A stretch of 64,000 nt of DNA, taken from the NCBI GenBank assembly GCA_018332375.1, contig BOPV01000001.1, positions 434,001-498,000 of the forward strand. Direction: 5' to 3'. A program made the position numbers and the translations under genes. This DNA is from Roseiterribacter gracilis (GTDB taxonomy: Bacteria; Pseudomonadota; Alphaproteobacteria; BOG-932; Roseiterribacteraceae). Positions within the stretch are counted from its first letter, which is position 1. The number at the start of each line of letters is the position of its first letter. This document shows, in pieces, positions 44,696 through 53,077 of the stretch. Under the pieces are notes generated by a model. That model ran no database searches. It saw only the letters and a program-made list of their open reading frames with translations, and was not told where the DNA came from.

Positions 44696-44731
44696 GCTAG
44701 AGCCGGTTGCCAATCGGCAACCGGCTCTAGC
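44696..44731. repeat. perfect 16-bp inverted repeat
   Basis: GCTAGAGCCGGTTGCC (44696-44711) pairs exactly with GGCAACCGGCTCTAGC (44716-44731) around AATC. It lies 13 bp from the previous hairpin. Such perfect stem-loops in a long gap look like dispersed palindromic repeats rather than regulatory RNA. Confidence 0.85.
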
Positions 44732-45124
44732 ATCACGCTCGCATCGCGCAAACGCCCCAGATGCGTTCCGTGTGCGTCGTGCGTCGGACGTCGCCGAACG
44801 GTCACGCCGGGTCGAGTCGCGCTTTCTGCGCCGGACAGGTCGAACCCGCCTCGCTGCAGCGCGTTGATGACACCGGTTGTTCAGTGCGTGGCCGCGAACA
44901 GGCGAGCCCGCCGGACGTTCGGGAATTGCGCCGCGAGGCTTCGCCAACGTCTGGTTTGGTTTCAGCGACTTAGAATCGCGACCTGATCTTTTGGATGCAC
45001 AAATTCGGCCGATTTTTTGGGCCCCAGGAACTCCAACCGGGTTTCGGCATTATTCATCCATTGCCGTAAATCGGCCCGGATTGTAATGATCTTTCTTTCG
45101 CACTTGCACCATTCGGAGCCCGAC

Positions 45125-46411
45125 ATGAGCCCCTTGGACGATACATCCCGCCGCTTCCCGGCCCTCGAGACCGACCGTTTTGCCGGCATCAAACGCGACT
45201 ACACCGACGCCGACGTTGCGCGCTTGTCGGGGTCGGTTCGCATCGAGCACACGCTTGCTGAACTCGGCGCCCGCCGTTTGTGGGAGCTGCTGAAGACTCG
45301 CCCCTACGTCCATTCGCTTGGCGCCATGACCGGCAACCAGGCGATGCAGATGGTCAAAGCGGGGCTGGAAGCGATCTATCTGTCGGGTTGGCAGGTGGCG
45401 GCCGACGCGAACGTCGCCGGCCAGATGTATCCCGACCAGTCGCTCTACCCGGCCAACTCGGTGCCGCTGGTGGTCAAGCGCATCAACCAGGCGCTGCAGC
45501 GCGCCGACCAGATCCATCACATGGAAGGCAAGGGCGATAAGACCCACTGGTTCGCGCCCATCATCGCCGACGCGGAAGCCGGCTTCGGTGGCGCGCTCAA
45601 CGCGTTTGAGCTGATGAAGGCGATGATCGAAGCGGGCGCTGCGGGCGTGCATTTCGAAGATCAGCTGGCGTCGGAAAAGAAGTGCGGCCATCTCGGCGGC
45701 AAGGTTCTGGTGCCGCAATCGCAGTTCGTGCGGACTCTGAACGCAGCCCGACTTGCGGCAGATGTTTCAGGCACTTCGACCTTGTTGTTCGCACGCACCG
45801 ACGCAGAGTCGGCGCAGCTTCTGACCTCGGACGTCGACGAGCGCGATCATCCGTTCATCGATCGCAGCGACCGGACCAGCGAAGGCTTCTACCGGATCAA
45901 GAAGGGTGTCGGTCTCGACTACTGCATCGCGCGCGGCCTGACCTATGCCGAGTACGCCGACTTGCTGTGGTGGGAGACGTCGCACCCGGATCTCGACGAC
46001 GCGCGCAAGTTCGCCGAAGCGATCCACAAGAAATTCCCCGGCAAAATGCTGTCCTATAACTGCAGCCCGTCCTTCAACTGGCGTGCGAAGTTGGACGAAG
46101 CCACGATCGCCAAGTTCCAGCGTGAGCTGGGCGCGATGGGCTATAAATTCCAATTCGTTACGCTGGCCGGCTTCCACAGCCTCAACTACGCGACGTTCGA
46201 TCTTGCTCGTGGTTACAAGGAGCGCGGCATGGCTGCGTATTCCGAGCTGCAGCAGAAAGAGTTCGCGGCTGAGAAGGACGGCTTTACCGCCGTGAAGCAT
46301 CAGCGCGAAGTCGGCACCGGCTATTTCGATGCGGTCGCCGAGGCCGTGTCAGGTGGAAAATCCTCGACCACGGCGCTGAAGGAATCGACCGAAGCCGCCC
46401 AGTTCCACTGA
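45125..46411 (+). CDS. aceA: isocitrate lyase
   Basis: The 428-residue enzyme cleaves isocitrate to succinate and glyoxylate in the glyoxylate shunt. It has the catalytic KKCGH motif (Cys187), [32 protein letters not shown] and the C-terminal [18 protein letters not shown] segment. ATG 45125 gives family length and is preceded by GGAG. It would use acetyl-CoA-derived carbon, including that from malonate through MatB/MatA. Malate synthase is not in the window. Confidence 0.97.
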   Translation: MSPLDDTSRRFPALETDRFAGIKRDYTDADVARLSGSVRIEHTLAELGARRLWELLKTRPYVHSLGAMTGNQAMQMVKAGLEAIYLSGWQVAADANVAGQMYPDQSLYPANSVPLVVKRINQALQRADQIHHMEGKGDKTHWFAPIIADAEAGFGGALNAFELMKAMIEAGAAGVHFEDQLASEKKCGHLGGKVLVPQSQFVRTLNAARLAADVSGTSTLLFARTDAESAQLLTSDVDERDHPFIDRSDRTSEGFYRIKKGVGLDYCIARGLTYAEYADLLWWETSHPDLDDARKFAEAIHKKFPGKMLSYNCSPSFNWRAKLDEATIAKFQRELGAMGYKFQFVTLAGFHSLNYATFDLARGYKERGMAAYSELQQKEFAAEKDGFTAVKHQREVGTGYFDAVAEAVSGGKSSTTALKESTEAAQFH

Positions 46412-46429
46412 GCTAGACCACGCAGCGGG

Positions 46430-46465
46430 CTCCCGGGTTTCTGCTCGCCGAGCGAAATCCGGGAG
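46430..46465 (+). terminator. large stem-loop after aceA
   Basis: CTCCCGG (46430-46436) pairs with CCGGGAG (46459-46465), continued by GTTTC with GAAAT and by GCTCG-type inner pairs, giving one long nearly perfect hairpin 19 bp after the aceA stop. No T-run follows, so it may act as an RNA-end stabiliser or rho-linked terminator. The remaining 245 bp to the next gene hold no recognisable feature. Confidence 0.5.
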
Positions 46466-46710
46466 AACCCTGCGAAACGCTAGATATAGGGGCGGCGCGC
46501 AATGCTGCGATGCGCTCTGCCGCAGCCCAAATGGGCCGCAAATCGTTGACACGCCTCGAGTCGGGGCCATATCAACGCCCGCGCGACGACATCCGTCGCC
46601 GACTTCCAATAGTCATCCAAGCACGCGACTAAGCGAGATCTCTCGCCGCCTCGCTTGGCGGAGCGCGCCCTGCCGTTACCGGGCTGCATACGAGAGGACC
46701 TTACTTGCAC

Positions 46711-47274
46711 ATGGAGAAACCACTCGCCGGAAAGAAAGTCGCGATCCTGATCGCGAATGGATTCGACGAGATCGTGATGACCGACGCCCAGCGCGCCTTG
46801 TTGGCTGCCGGCGCGACGGTGAAGACCATCAGCCCGGAAAACGGGTTGGCCAACGGCTGGCACGGCACGGGCTGGGGCCACTACTTCCCGGTCGACAAGT
46901 CGATCGCCGAAGCCTTGTCGGCAGACTTCGACATGCTGGTCGTGCCGGACGGCACGCGCGGCATTCTGAAACTGGCGGGCACGGCCCACTCGAAGCGCAT
47001 CGTTCGCGGCTTCCTCGACGCCGATAAGCCGGTGGCGCTGAAGGGCGCTGCGGTTGAACTTCTGGCGCTGAGCGATCGCGCCCAGGGCCGTACCGTCGCC
47101 GTCGAAGGCGAGCTGGTGGCCAAGCTGGCCGAAGCCGGGGCCAAGGCCTCGGGCGAAGCCCAGACGATCGACAATCAGTTGCTGACCGCGACCGAAGCGG
47201 CCGACACGGCTGGCTTCATTGCCGGCACGATCGAGCTGTTCGCCAATGCTCCGGAGCTGCGCGACGCGGCCTGA
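46711..47274 (+). CDS. DJ-1/PfpI-like protein lacking the usual cysteine
   Basis: The 187-residue protein has a DJ-1/PfpI (class I glutamine amidotransferase-like) fold: KKVAILIANGFDEIVMTDA, with the conserved acidic residue after GFDE, and LVVPDGTRG. The nucleophile elbow that normally reads AICHG is replaced by ALKGAA, so the cysteine required by peptidase, deglycase or chaperone members is missing. Function is therefore unclear. A TTG at 46705 has better spacing to GAGAGGA and would add two residues. A strong terminator follows. Confidence 0.78.
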   Translation: MEKPLAGKKVAILIANGFDEIVMTDAQRALLAAGATVKTISPENGLANGWHGTGWGHYFPVDKSIAEALSADFDMLVVPDGTRGILKLAGTAHSKRIVRGFLDADKPVALKGAAVELLALSDRAQGRTVAVEGELVAKLAEAGAKASGEAQTIDNQLLTATEAADTAGFIAGTIELFANAPELRDAA

Positions 47275-47296
47275 CGCCGGAACTCGCGATATTTGG

Positions 47297-47330
47297 AAGG
47301 GCGGTCCCGAAAGGGCCGCCCTTTTGTTTT
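47297..47330 (+). terminator. rho-independent terminator between the DJ-1-like gene and prfB
   Basis: AAGGGCGG (47297-47304) pairs with CCGCCCTT (47316-47323); inside, CCC-GAAA-GGG extends the stem with one bulged T. TTTTGTTTT follows. It lies 23 bp after the DJ-1-like stop and 27 bp before prfB. Confidence 0.92.
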
Positions 47331-47356
47331 GTCTTGGACGGACGTAGGACGGTCGC

Positions 47357-48472
47357 ATGCGCGCTGAACTGGTGACCCTTTCTGAGGACGTAAATCGCTC
47401 GCTCGCTTTGCTGCGCCGGCATCTCGACTGGGAAGTCGCGGTGCGCCGGCTGGACGAGCTGAACGCGCTCTCGGAAGACCCGAACCTGTGGAATGACGCC
47501 GCCAAGGCGCAGACCATCATGCGCGAGCGCACCAAGCTCGAGCAGGCGATCAACGGCGTGCGCCAGATCGAACGCGAACTCGCCGACAATCTCGACATGG
47601 TCGAGCTGGCCGAAGCAGAAGGCGACGCGGCTCTGGTCGCCGAAGCCGAAGCTGCGCTGGCGCGGATCAAAGCCGACGCAGCGAAGAAGGAACTTGAAAG
47701 CCTTCTGTCCGGCGAAGCCGACGCCAACGACTGCTTCCTCGAAGTCAATTCCGGCGCCGGCGGTACCGAGGCGCAGGATTGGACCGAGATGCTGCTGCGC
47801 ATGTACACGCGCTGGGCCGAGCAGCACGGCTACAAAGTCTTCCTGATCGAAGAGAGCCCGGGCGAAGAAGCCGGTCTCAAATCGGTGACGATTCAGATCA
47901 GCGGTCACAACGCCTATGGCTGGCTGAAGACTGAAGGCGGCGTGCATCGCCTGGTGCGCATCTCGCCGTTCGACAGCCAGGCGCGTCGCCAGACCAGCTT
48001 CGCTGCGGTGCAAGTGTCGCCGGTGATCGACGACGCGATCGAAGTCGAAATCGACGACAAGGATCTGCGCGTTGACACGTACCGCGCGTCGGGTTCCGGC
48101 GGTCAGCACGTCAACAAGACCGACTCTGCGGTGCGCATCACGCATATTCCGACCGGCATCGTGGTCGCGTCGCAGCAGGAACGTTCGCAGCATCAGAACC
48201 GCGCCAAAGTCATGCAGGTTCTGCGCGGCAAGCTGTTCGAGTTGGAGCTGAAAAAGCGCGAAGAAAAACTCGCCTCGTTCCAGGGCGAGAAGAGCGACAT
48301 CGGCTGGGGTCACCAGATCCGCAGCTACGTGTTGCAGCCGTACCAGATGGTCAAAGACCTGCGCACCGGCGTCGAAAAGGGCAATGCGCAGGGCGTGCTC
48401 GACGGTGATCTCGACGATTTTCTCGCCGCCGCTTTGGCTGCGCGCGTGAAGGAAACCGAGCTGGCGGGCTAA
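47357..48472 (+). CDS. prfB: peptide chain release factor 2
   Basis: The 371-residue RF2 recognises UAA and UGA. It has the SPF-type tripeptide in [17 protein letters not shown] and the catalytic GGQ in [17 protein letters not shown]. The region where many bacteria have an in-frame TGA frameshift (after the LRRHLDW stretch) reads straight through with CTC GAC TGG, so this gene has no autoregulatory frameshift. It has its own transcript start region after the preceding terminator and is followed by three hairpins. Confidence 0.97.
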   Translation: MRAELVTLSEDVNRSLALLRRHLDWEVAVRRLDELNALSEDPNLWNDAAKAQTIMRERTKLEQAINGVRQIERELADNLDMVELAEAEGDAALVAEAEAALARIKADAAKKELESLLSGEADANDCFLEVNSGAGGTEAQDWTEMLLRMYTRWAEQHGYKVFLIEESPGEEAGLKSVTIQISGHNAYGWLKTEGGVHRLVRISPFDSQARRQTSFAAVQVSPVIDDAIEVEIDDKDLRVDTYRASGSGGQHVNKTDSAVRITHIPTGIVVASQQERSQHQNRAKVMQVLRGKLFELELKKREEKLASFQGEKSDIGWGHQIRSYVLQPYQMVKDLRTGVEKGNAQGVLDGDLDDFLAAALAARVKETELAG

Positions 48473-48478
48473 GAATCT

Positions 48479-48536
48479 AGCCTCGCGCAGCGAGGCTCTC
48501 ACTTCTTCTGCAAGAAGTCAGAGGCGCTTCGCGCCT
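48479..48536. terminator. three tandem hairpins between convergent prfB and cysQ
   Basis: AGCCTCGC/GCGAGGCT (48479-48497), ACTTCTT/AAGAAGT (48501-48518) and AGGCGC/GCGCCT (48522-48536) form three consecutive stem-loops filling the 62-bp convergent gap. The last ends within the cysQ stop codon and is followed by ATTT on the prfB side. Together they probably end transcription from both directions. Confidence 0.7.
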
Positions 48537-49296
48537 ATTTCCCCCAGGCCACGAACGGCCCGTTGAGGAAATCTTTTTTGCCGTACGTGAATGCGCCGCC
48601 GTCGGGCAGTTCAACCCGACCACCGGCGGCGTTCACGATCGCGTGACCCGCGGCCGTGTCCCATTCGTAGCTCGGTCCGAAACACGGATAGACGTCGGCG
48701 ATGCCGGCAGCGACGTCGCATAATTTGACCGCACTGCCGCGTTGCACGACTTCGTGCACCTTGTGCGCGGCGAGAAACTCGTCGACGCCCTGCGTGCGTC
48801 CGCGGAAGCGGCTTTGCACGACGGTCAATCCCGCTGCGGGGCGTGCGCGCGTGCGCATCGGTGAATCGCGACCGTCGCCGCGCGCAACCACAGCGCCGCC
48901 GGGCGTCGTCGCGGCGTAGCAAAGATTGCCAACCGGCACATACATCACGCCAAGTACCGGCTGCCCGTCCCAGATCAGTCCGATATTCACCGTGAAGTCG
49001 CCGGTCCGGGCGAGGAAGTCGCGCGTGCCGTCGAGAGGGTCGACCAACCAGAATCCACGCGCGCCCGTCGCATCGCCGTGGCGGCTTTCTTCCGACACAA
49101 CCGGAATGTTGGGTGTCAGTTTGAACAGGCCGGGGCTGACGATGTTGTCGGCATCGAAATCGGCCTGCGTCACCGGGCTGCCGTCCTGCTTGTGTGTCGG
49201 CGCCGGCGGCGAATCGTAATGTGCGAGAATGGCGCGACCCGCTGCACGCGCCAGCGCGCGAACTTCGGGGAGGAGGGCGGCAAGGTCGAGATCCAT
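48535..49296 (-). CDS. cysQ: 3'(2'),5'-bisphosphate nucleotidase / inositol monophosphatase family (CysQ-like)
   Basis: The 253-residue enzyme has the metal-dependent phosphatase motifs of the family: VVSEESRHG, WLVDPLDGTRDF and EWDTAAGHAIV. CysQ members remove the 3' phosphate of PAP formed in sulfate assimilation. The CysQ name is preferred from the order GSPVTQADFDAD-SEES-DPLDGT, but a histidinol or inositol phosphatase cannot be excluded without alignment. It is followed on the same strand by the iron-permease-family gene upstream of it. Confidence 0.85.
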   Translation of the reverse strand: MDLDLAALLPEVRALARAAGRAILAHYDSPPAPTHKQDGSPVTQADFDADNIVSPGLFKLTPNIPVVSEESRHGDATGARGFWLVDPLDGTRDFLARTGDFTVNIGLIWDGQPVLGVMYVPVGNLCYAATTPGGAVVARGDGRDSPMRTRARPAAGLTVVQSRFRGRTQGVDEFLAAHKVHEVVQRGSAVKLCDVAAGIADVYPCFGPSYEWDTAAGHAIVNAAGGRVELPDGGAFTYGKKDFLNGPFVAWGK

Positions 49297-49328
49297 GCCG
49301 TCCTCGTCGCAGGATCTGCGGCTGCCGT

Positions 49329-49757
49329 CTAGCCGCGACGCTCTTCGTCGCGTTCTTCCTGTTCCTGCTCGACCAAGGCCGCGTCGACGCTGCTCACCGG
49401 GTCGCCTTTGGCGGCCATGCTGCGAAACTTGTCGCGCAGCTCTTCCAGCTCTTCACTGGTCAGGTCCTCGAGATTGAGCAGGCTGTTGCGCGCGCGCCGG
49501 TTGACCGAGATCAACTCGTCCAACTTGAGATGGATCGCACATGTATCGCGGTCCTGGGTGTTCTGGATCAGGAACACCATCAAGAAGGTGATGATGGTCG
49601 TGCCAGTGTTGATCACCAGTTGCCACGTGTCCGAATAGTGAAAGATCGGACCGGTCGCGCCCCAGACGACGACGATCAAGACCGCCAGCAGAAATGCGCT
49701 TGGCCTGCCGGACGCGCGTGCAGTCCAGGCCGCGAACTGGTGGAACAGCTTTTTCAT
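49329..49757 (-). CDS. low-affinity iron permease family membrane protein
   Basis: The 142-residue protein has two hydrophobic segments (AFLLAVLIVVVWGATGPIF and LVINTGTTIITFLMVFLIQNTQDRD) and the conserved HLKLDELI segment of the Fet4-like PF04120 family. A charged, glutamate-rich C-terminal tail (EQEQEERDEERR) follows. Transport of iron has been shown for the fungal members, not for these short bacterial ones. The start is ATG 49757; upstream codons in frame look non-coding. Confidence 0.85.
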   Translation of the reverse strand: MKKLFHQFAAWTARASGRPSAFLLAVLIVVVWGATGPIFHYSDTWQLVINTGTTIITFLMVFLIQNTQDRDTCAIHLKLDELISVNRRARNSLLNLEDLTSEELEELRDKFRSMAAKGDPVSSVDAALVEQEQEERDEERRG

Positions 49758-49863
49758 GCAACTACAAACCCCGGCGCGCGCCGAGAGTTTCGTCAAACAG
49801 CAAGTCTGGAACCGGTCTGCGAACTTCTGTAGGGCTGAAGTTCCTGACAGATGGAGCGGTTCG

Positions 49864-51864
49864 ATGCGGAAGTTCGCTTGGGTCGGCGTTGCGGCATTGG
49901 CAATGTTGTCAGCCTCCGCGCAGGCGGCGTCACAATCGGGACTGGATCTCGACGGCATGGACCGCAATGTCCGCGCCTGCGACGACTTCTATCGCTTCTC
50001 CTGCGGCGGCTGGCTGAAAGCCAACCCGGTGCCCGGCGACCAGGCCGTCTGGGGCGTCGACACCAAGATGGCCGAGGAAATTCGCGGCAAGCTGCGCGCG
50101 ATTCTCGAACGCGCGGCGACGCAGCCAACGCCGGATACGAAAAAGATCGGAGACTTCTGGTCGGCCTGCATGGACGAGGCTGCGATCGAAGCGAAAGGCA
50201 CCGCACCGCTGCAGGCCGCGCTCGATTTGATCGCGGGCTTGAAGACGACGCGCGACGCTGCCGACATTCTGGCCAAGCTGCATCGCATGGGCGTCGGCGC
50301 CTTGTTCGGCTTTGGCTCGCAATTGGATTTCGGCGACGCGACGCAGCAGATTGCAGCGGTCGATCAAGGCGGGTTGGGCCTGCCCGAACGCGATTACTAT
50401 TTGAAGGCCGATCGCGCCGATCTGAAGCGCGATTACGAAGCCCATGTCGCGCGCATGTTCGTGTTGGCGGGCAATGACGCAGCGACGGCGCAGAAGAACG
50501 CTGCCACGGTGCTGGCGATCGAAACCCAACTCGCCAAAGCGTCGATGGGCGTCGTCGAACGGCGCGATCCGCGCAAGCTCTATCACAAGCAAAAGACCAG
50601 CGTGCTCGAAGCCAAGGCGCCGAAATTCGGTTGGACGACCTACACGCGTGCCGTCGGTGCGCCCGAGATCGATCAGCTCAACGTCGTCAACGCGACCTAT
50701 CCGCAAGCGATCGACGCGCTGTTGAACGACAAGGACCTGCCGCGCCTGCGCACCTATCTTGCGTGGCAGGCGATGCACCAGCTGGCCGACGGGTTGCCAC
50801 AGCGTTTCGTGCAAGAAACCTTCGACTTTTTCGGCACGCGTCTCAGCGGCGCGAAAGAGTTGAAGCCGCGCTGGAAACGCTGCGTGATCGCGACCGATGG
50901 GGTGCTGGGCGAAGATCTCGGCCGCGCCTTTGTCGCCGACGCGTTCCCGCCTGCCGCCAAAGTGAAGATGCAGGAACTGGTCAAAGCGCTCGACCAGGTC
51001 TTCGCCGAAGATATCGACCAGATCGACTGGATGGGGCCCGCGACCAAAGGCAAAGCGCGCGAGAAGCTGGCCGCGATCGCCAACAAGCTCGGCTATCCCG
51101 ACAAATGGCGCGACTACAGCAAGCTCGATATTCGTCGCGACGATTGGATGGGCGATCTCCAGCGCGGCGCTGCGTTTGAACTGCAGCGACAGCTGAACCG
51201 GATCGGCCAGCCGGTCGATCGCAGCGAGTGGGAAATGACGCCGCCGACCGTCAACGCCTATTACGACCCGCAGAAGAACGACATCAATTTCCCCGCCGGC
51301 ATTCTGCAGCCGCCCTATTTCGACGTGTCGTTTGATGACTCGGTCAATTACGGCGCCACCGCCGCAACGGTTGGCCATGAAATGACGCACGGCTTCGACG
51401 ACGAAGGCCGTCGCTTTGACGCCAAGGGCAATCTCAAAGATTGGTGGACCGCGGACGACAGCAAACGGTTCGACGACAAAGCTGCGTGCGTTGCCAAACA
51501 ATATGACGGCTACGAAGCGGTGCAGGGCACCAAGCTCAACGGTAAGCTGACCTTGGGCGAGAATGTCGCCGATCTTGGCGGCACGCGGCTGGCGCTGTTG
51601 GCGTATTTGAAACGCGCGGCGGCAACCAAGTCGGCGGAGATGGATGGTTTCACGCCGACGCAGCGTTTCTTCGTCGCCTATGCGCAAAGCTGGTGCACCA
51701 ACCTGACGCCGGAATTTGCCAAGCGGATGGCGCTGACCAATCCGCACTCGACCGCCGAATGGCGCGTCAACGGCGTCGTCGCCAATCTCGGTGAATTCGC
51801 GCAGGCGTTTTCGTGCAAAGCGGGCGACAAGATGGTGCGCACGACCCAGTGCCGGGTCTGGTGA
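49864..51864 (+). CDS. M13 family zinc metallopeptidase (neprilysin/PepO-like)
   Basis: The 666-residue precursor has a signal peptide (cleavage expected near ASAQA-A) and the M13 layout: N-terminal CDDFYRFSCGGWLKANPVP, YYDPQKNDINFPAGILQPP, the zinc site HEMTH at residue 505 in VGHEMTHGFDDEG, the third ligand in GENVADLGG, and the C-terminal QSWCTNLTPE with CRVW end. It should cleave peptides in the periplasm. ATG 49864 begins the signal peptide; the gene overlaps a small downstream gene by GTGA. Confidence 0.93.
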   Translation: MRKFAWVGVAALAMLSASAQAASQSGLDLDGMDRNVRACDDFYRFSCGGWLKANPVPGDQAVWGVDTKMAEEIRGKLRAILERAATQPTPDTKKIGDFWSACMDEAAIEAKGTAPLQAALDLIAGLKTTRDAADILAKLHRMGVGALFGFGSQLDFGDATQQIAAVDQGGLGLPERDYYLKADRADLKRDYEAHVARMFVLAGNDAATAQKNAATVLAIETQLAKASMGVVERRDPRKLYHKQKTSVLEAKAPKFGWTTYTRAVGAPEIDQLNVVNATYPQAIDALLNDKDLPRLRTYLAWQAMHQLADGLPQRFVQETFDFFGTRLSGAKELKPRWKRCVIATDGVLGEDLGRAFVADAFPPAAKVKMQELVKALDQVFAEDIDQIDWMGPATKGKAREKLAAIANKLGYPDKWRDYSKLDIRRDDWMGDLQRGAAFELQRQLNRIGQPVDRSEWEMTPPTVNAYYDPQKNDINFPAGILQPPYFDVSFDDSVNYGATAATVGHEMTHGFDDEGRRFDAKGNLKDWWTADDSKRFDDKAACVAKQYDGYEAVQGTKLNGKLTLGENVADLGGTRLALLAYLKRAAATKSAEMDGFTPTQRFFVAYAQSWCTNLTPEFAKRMALTNPHSTAEWRVNGVVANLGEFAQAFSCKAGDKMVRTTQCRVW

Positions 51865-52073
51865 CCTCGATGCATTGGCGCAACTGGGTGTTTCTCGGCA
51901 TCGCGGCGACGATTGCGGTGCTGACGATCGAAACCGCACGACAAAAGGTGCAAGCGACGCGACCGGCGTTACGGCGGCAACTCGATCCCGATGATCGGAA
52001 GCCGGACTGGTATCACCCGAAAGAAACGCGTCCCGCCGAGAAGAAACCGAGCGAGCCGATCGGACCCGGCTAG
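51861..52073 (+). CDS. small single-pass membrane protein
   Basis: The 70-residue protein begins with one hydrophobic helix (WRNWVFLGIAATIAVLTI) followed by a basic, proline-rich tail (KPDWYHPKETRPAEKKP). Function unknown. The GTG at 51861 overlaps the peptidase stop (GTGA), which suggests co-translation; ATG 51870 is an alternative start. Its stop overlaps the convergent BLUF gene. Confidence 0.6.
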   Translation: MTSMHWRNWVFLGIAATIAVLTIETARQKVQATRPALRRQLDPDDRKPDWYHPKETRPAEKKPSEPIGPG

Positions 52074-52516
52074 AGCGAATCCACCGCGCCGTGGCGCGCA
52101 TCGCGATCGCGGACGAAGCCGTCGAAAATCGCAGCAGCATTTGGCAGGTCGGTCGCGGCACCGCGATCGGCGGCCTGGAGCAATTCGCCCAGCGGCGTGA
52201 AGCCCAGCATCTCTTCCGGCATCACGTGGCGAAACGCCATCGACCAGTCTTTGTAGGCGCGCGTCTTCGCTTCCTGCAGAAACAGCTCGCGATAGGAATG
52301 GTGGCGCGTGTCGCGCCGCAAACGCGCACGCAACGCATCGACTGCGCCGGGCGGACCCTCGATCGTCTGGACGAACCGTTCGTTGCCGTAGAGCAGCAGC
52401 CCGGTGATGTTGTCCTCAAGATTGCGCTGCCGCGATTGTCGCAGCAGCGCGATCAAGTCGTCCTCATCGTAGGCGCGCGCGGCGGCGCTGACATATAGAA
52501 GGCGAGACAGCAGCAT
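52070..52516 (-). CDS. short BLUF-domain blue-light photoreceptor
   Basis: The 148-residue protein is a single BLUF domain plus a C-terminal cap. With ATG 52516 as start, the flavin-network residues fall at Tyr8 (LLYVS), Asn32, Gln50 (FVQTIEG), Trp91 and Met93 (DWSMAF), the same numbers as in cyanobacterial PixD/Slr1694. It should bind FAD and respond to blue light through the Tyr-Gln switch. No output domain is fused, so it must act through a partner protein. A GTG at 52528 would add four residues. Confidence 0.92.
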   Translation of the reverse strand: MLLSRLLYVSAAARAYDEDDLIALLRQSRQRNLEDNITGLLLYGNERFVQTIEGPPGAVDALRARLRRDTRHHSYRELFLQEAKTRAYKDWSMAFRHVMPEEMLGFTPLGELLQAADRGAATDLPNAAAIFDGFVRDRDARHGAVDSL

Positions 52517-52562
52517 GCGGCCGCACACTCGCTCCAGTCGTGCGGCGGATCAAGTTTGCTGG

Positions 52563-53000
52563 TCAGCGCCGGTCGAAGCAGGCCAAACGCCCGTCGATAT
52601 TGGCGATATCGTTGCGGCAGTCGCGCGCATCGATGCGGCTGGTGCGCCATTCGCCATCCTGATCCTGGCACCGGGCACGAATCATCGGGCCGTCCTGGCG
52701 GACGTCGCGGCAGGTCGCCAGATAGGAACCACCCGCGCGCCGGCCGCCCCAGCCACCGCCGCTGGCGCAGTTCAGCCGGCCATTGTCGTTCTCGATGCCG
52801 CCGCCGCGGCAGTCGCCGGCGTCGATCCGGCTTTCGCGCCACTGGCCATCGCGCGTCATGCACAGCGCGGTCAGCGTATCGCCGCGCATATAGGGATCGC
52901 GGCAGGTCTCCCGCCACGTGCCGCCCGGGACCGACTGCGCGGACGCAGAACCGGCGAAAGAGAGCAGGGCGAGGGCGAGCAGCAGGGCGACGCGGTGCAT
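52563..53000 (-). CDS. secreted protein with two CVNH (cyanovirin-N-like) repeats
   Basis: The 145-residue precursor has a signal peptide (cleavage near ASAQ) and two repeats, each with a tryptophan or tyrosine start, TCRD, a second cysteine in ALCMT or ARCQDQ, SRIDA-DCR, and a final NGRLNC or DGRLAC. This spacing is the CVNH pattern of cyanovirin-like lectins, with two disulfides expected per repeat. GGAGAA five bases before ATG 53000 sets the start. A carbohydrate-binding role is inferred from the family. Confidence 0.82.
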   Translation of the reverse strand: MHRVALLLALALLSFAGSASAQSVPGGTWRETCRDPYMRGDTLTALCMTRDGQWRESRIDAGDCRGGGIENDNGRLNCASGGGWGGRRAGGSYLATCRDVRQDGPMIRARCQDQDGEWRTSRIDARDCRNDIANIDGRLACFDRR

Positions 53001-53077
53001 TTGGTTCTCCGTGTTTTGCATGGAGAACACCCGACCCAGCCGAAAGCTCCCGCTCGACGCGGGATTTTTCGCAGCCG

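Larger units (their letters stand above)
44571..45124. other. 554-bp divergent gap between imelysin and isocitrate lyase genes
   Basis: No supported gene lies here; open frames in it are short and lack ribosome sites. The left part holds two long inverted repeats (44638-44682 and 44696-44731, listed separately). The right part, next to isocitrate lyase, is less GC-rich with T-rich patches around 45015-45020 and 45086-45095 and probably holds the aceA promoter, but I cannot assign boxes with confidence. Confidence 0.6.

Noticed and set aside
44571..45124. Small genes in the imelysin-aceA gap
   Set aside because: Open frames there overlap the inverted repeats, lack ribosome sites and give arginine-rich products.
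47357..47470. Programmed frameshift site in prfB
   Set aside because: The codons after the LRRHLDW stretch include no in-frame TGA and the full RF2 is in one frame.
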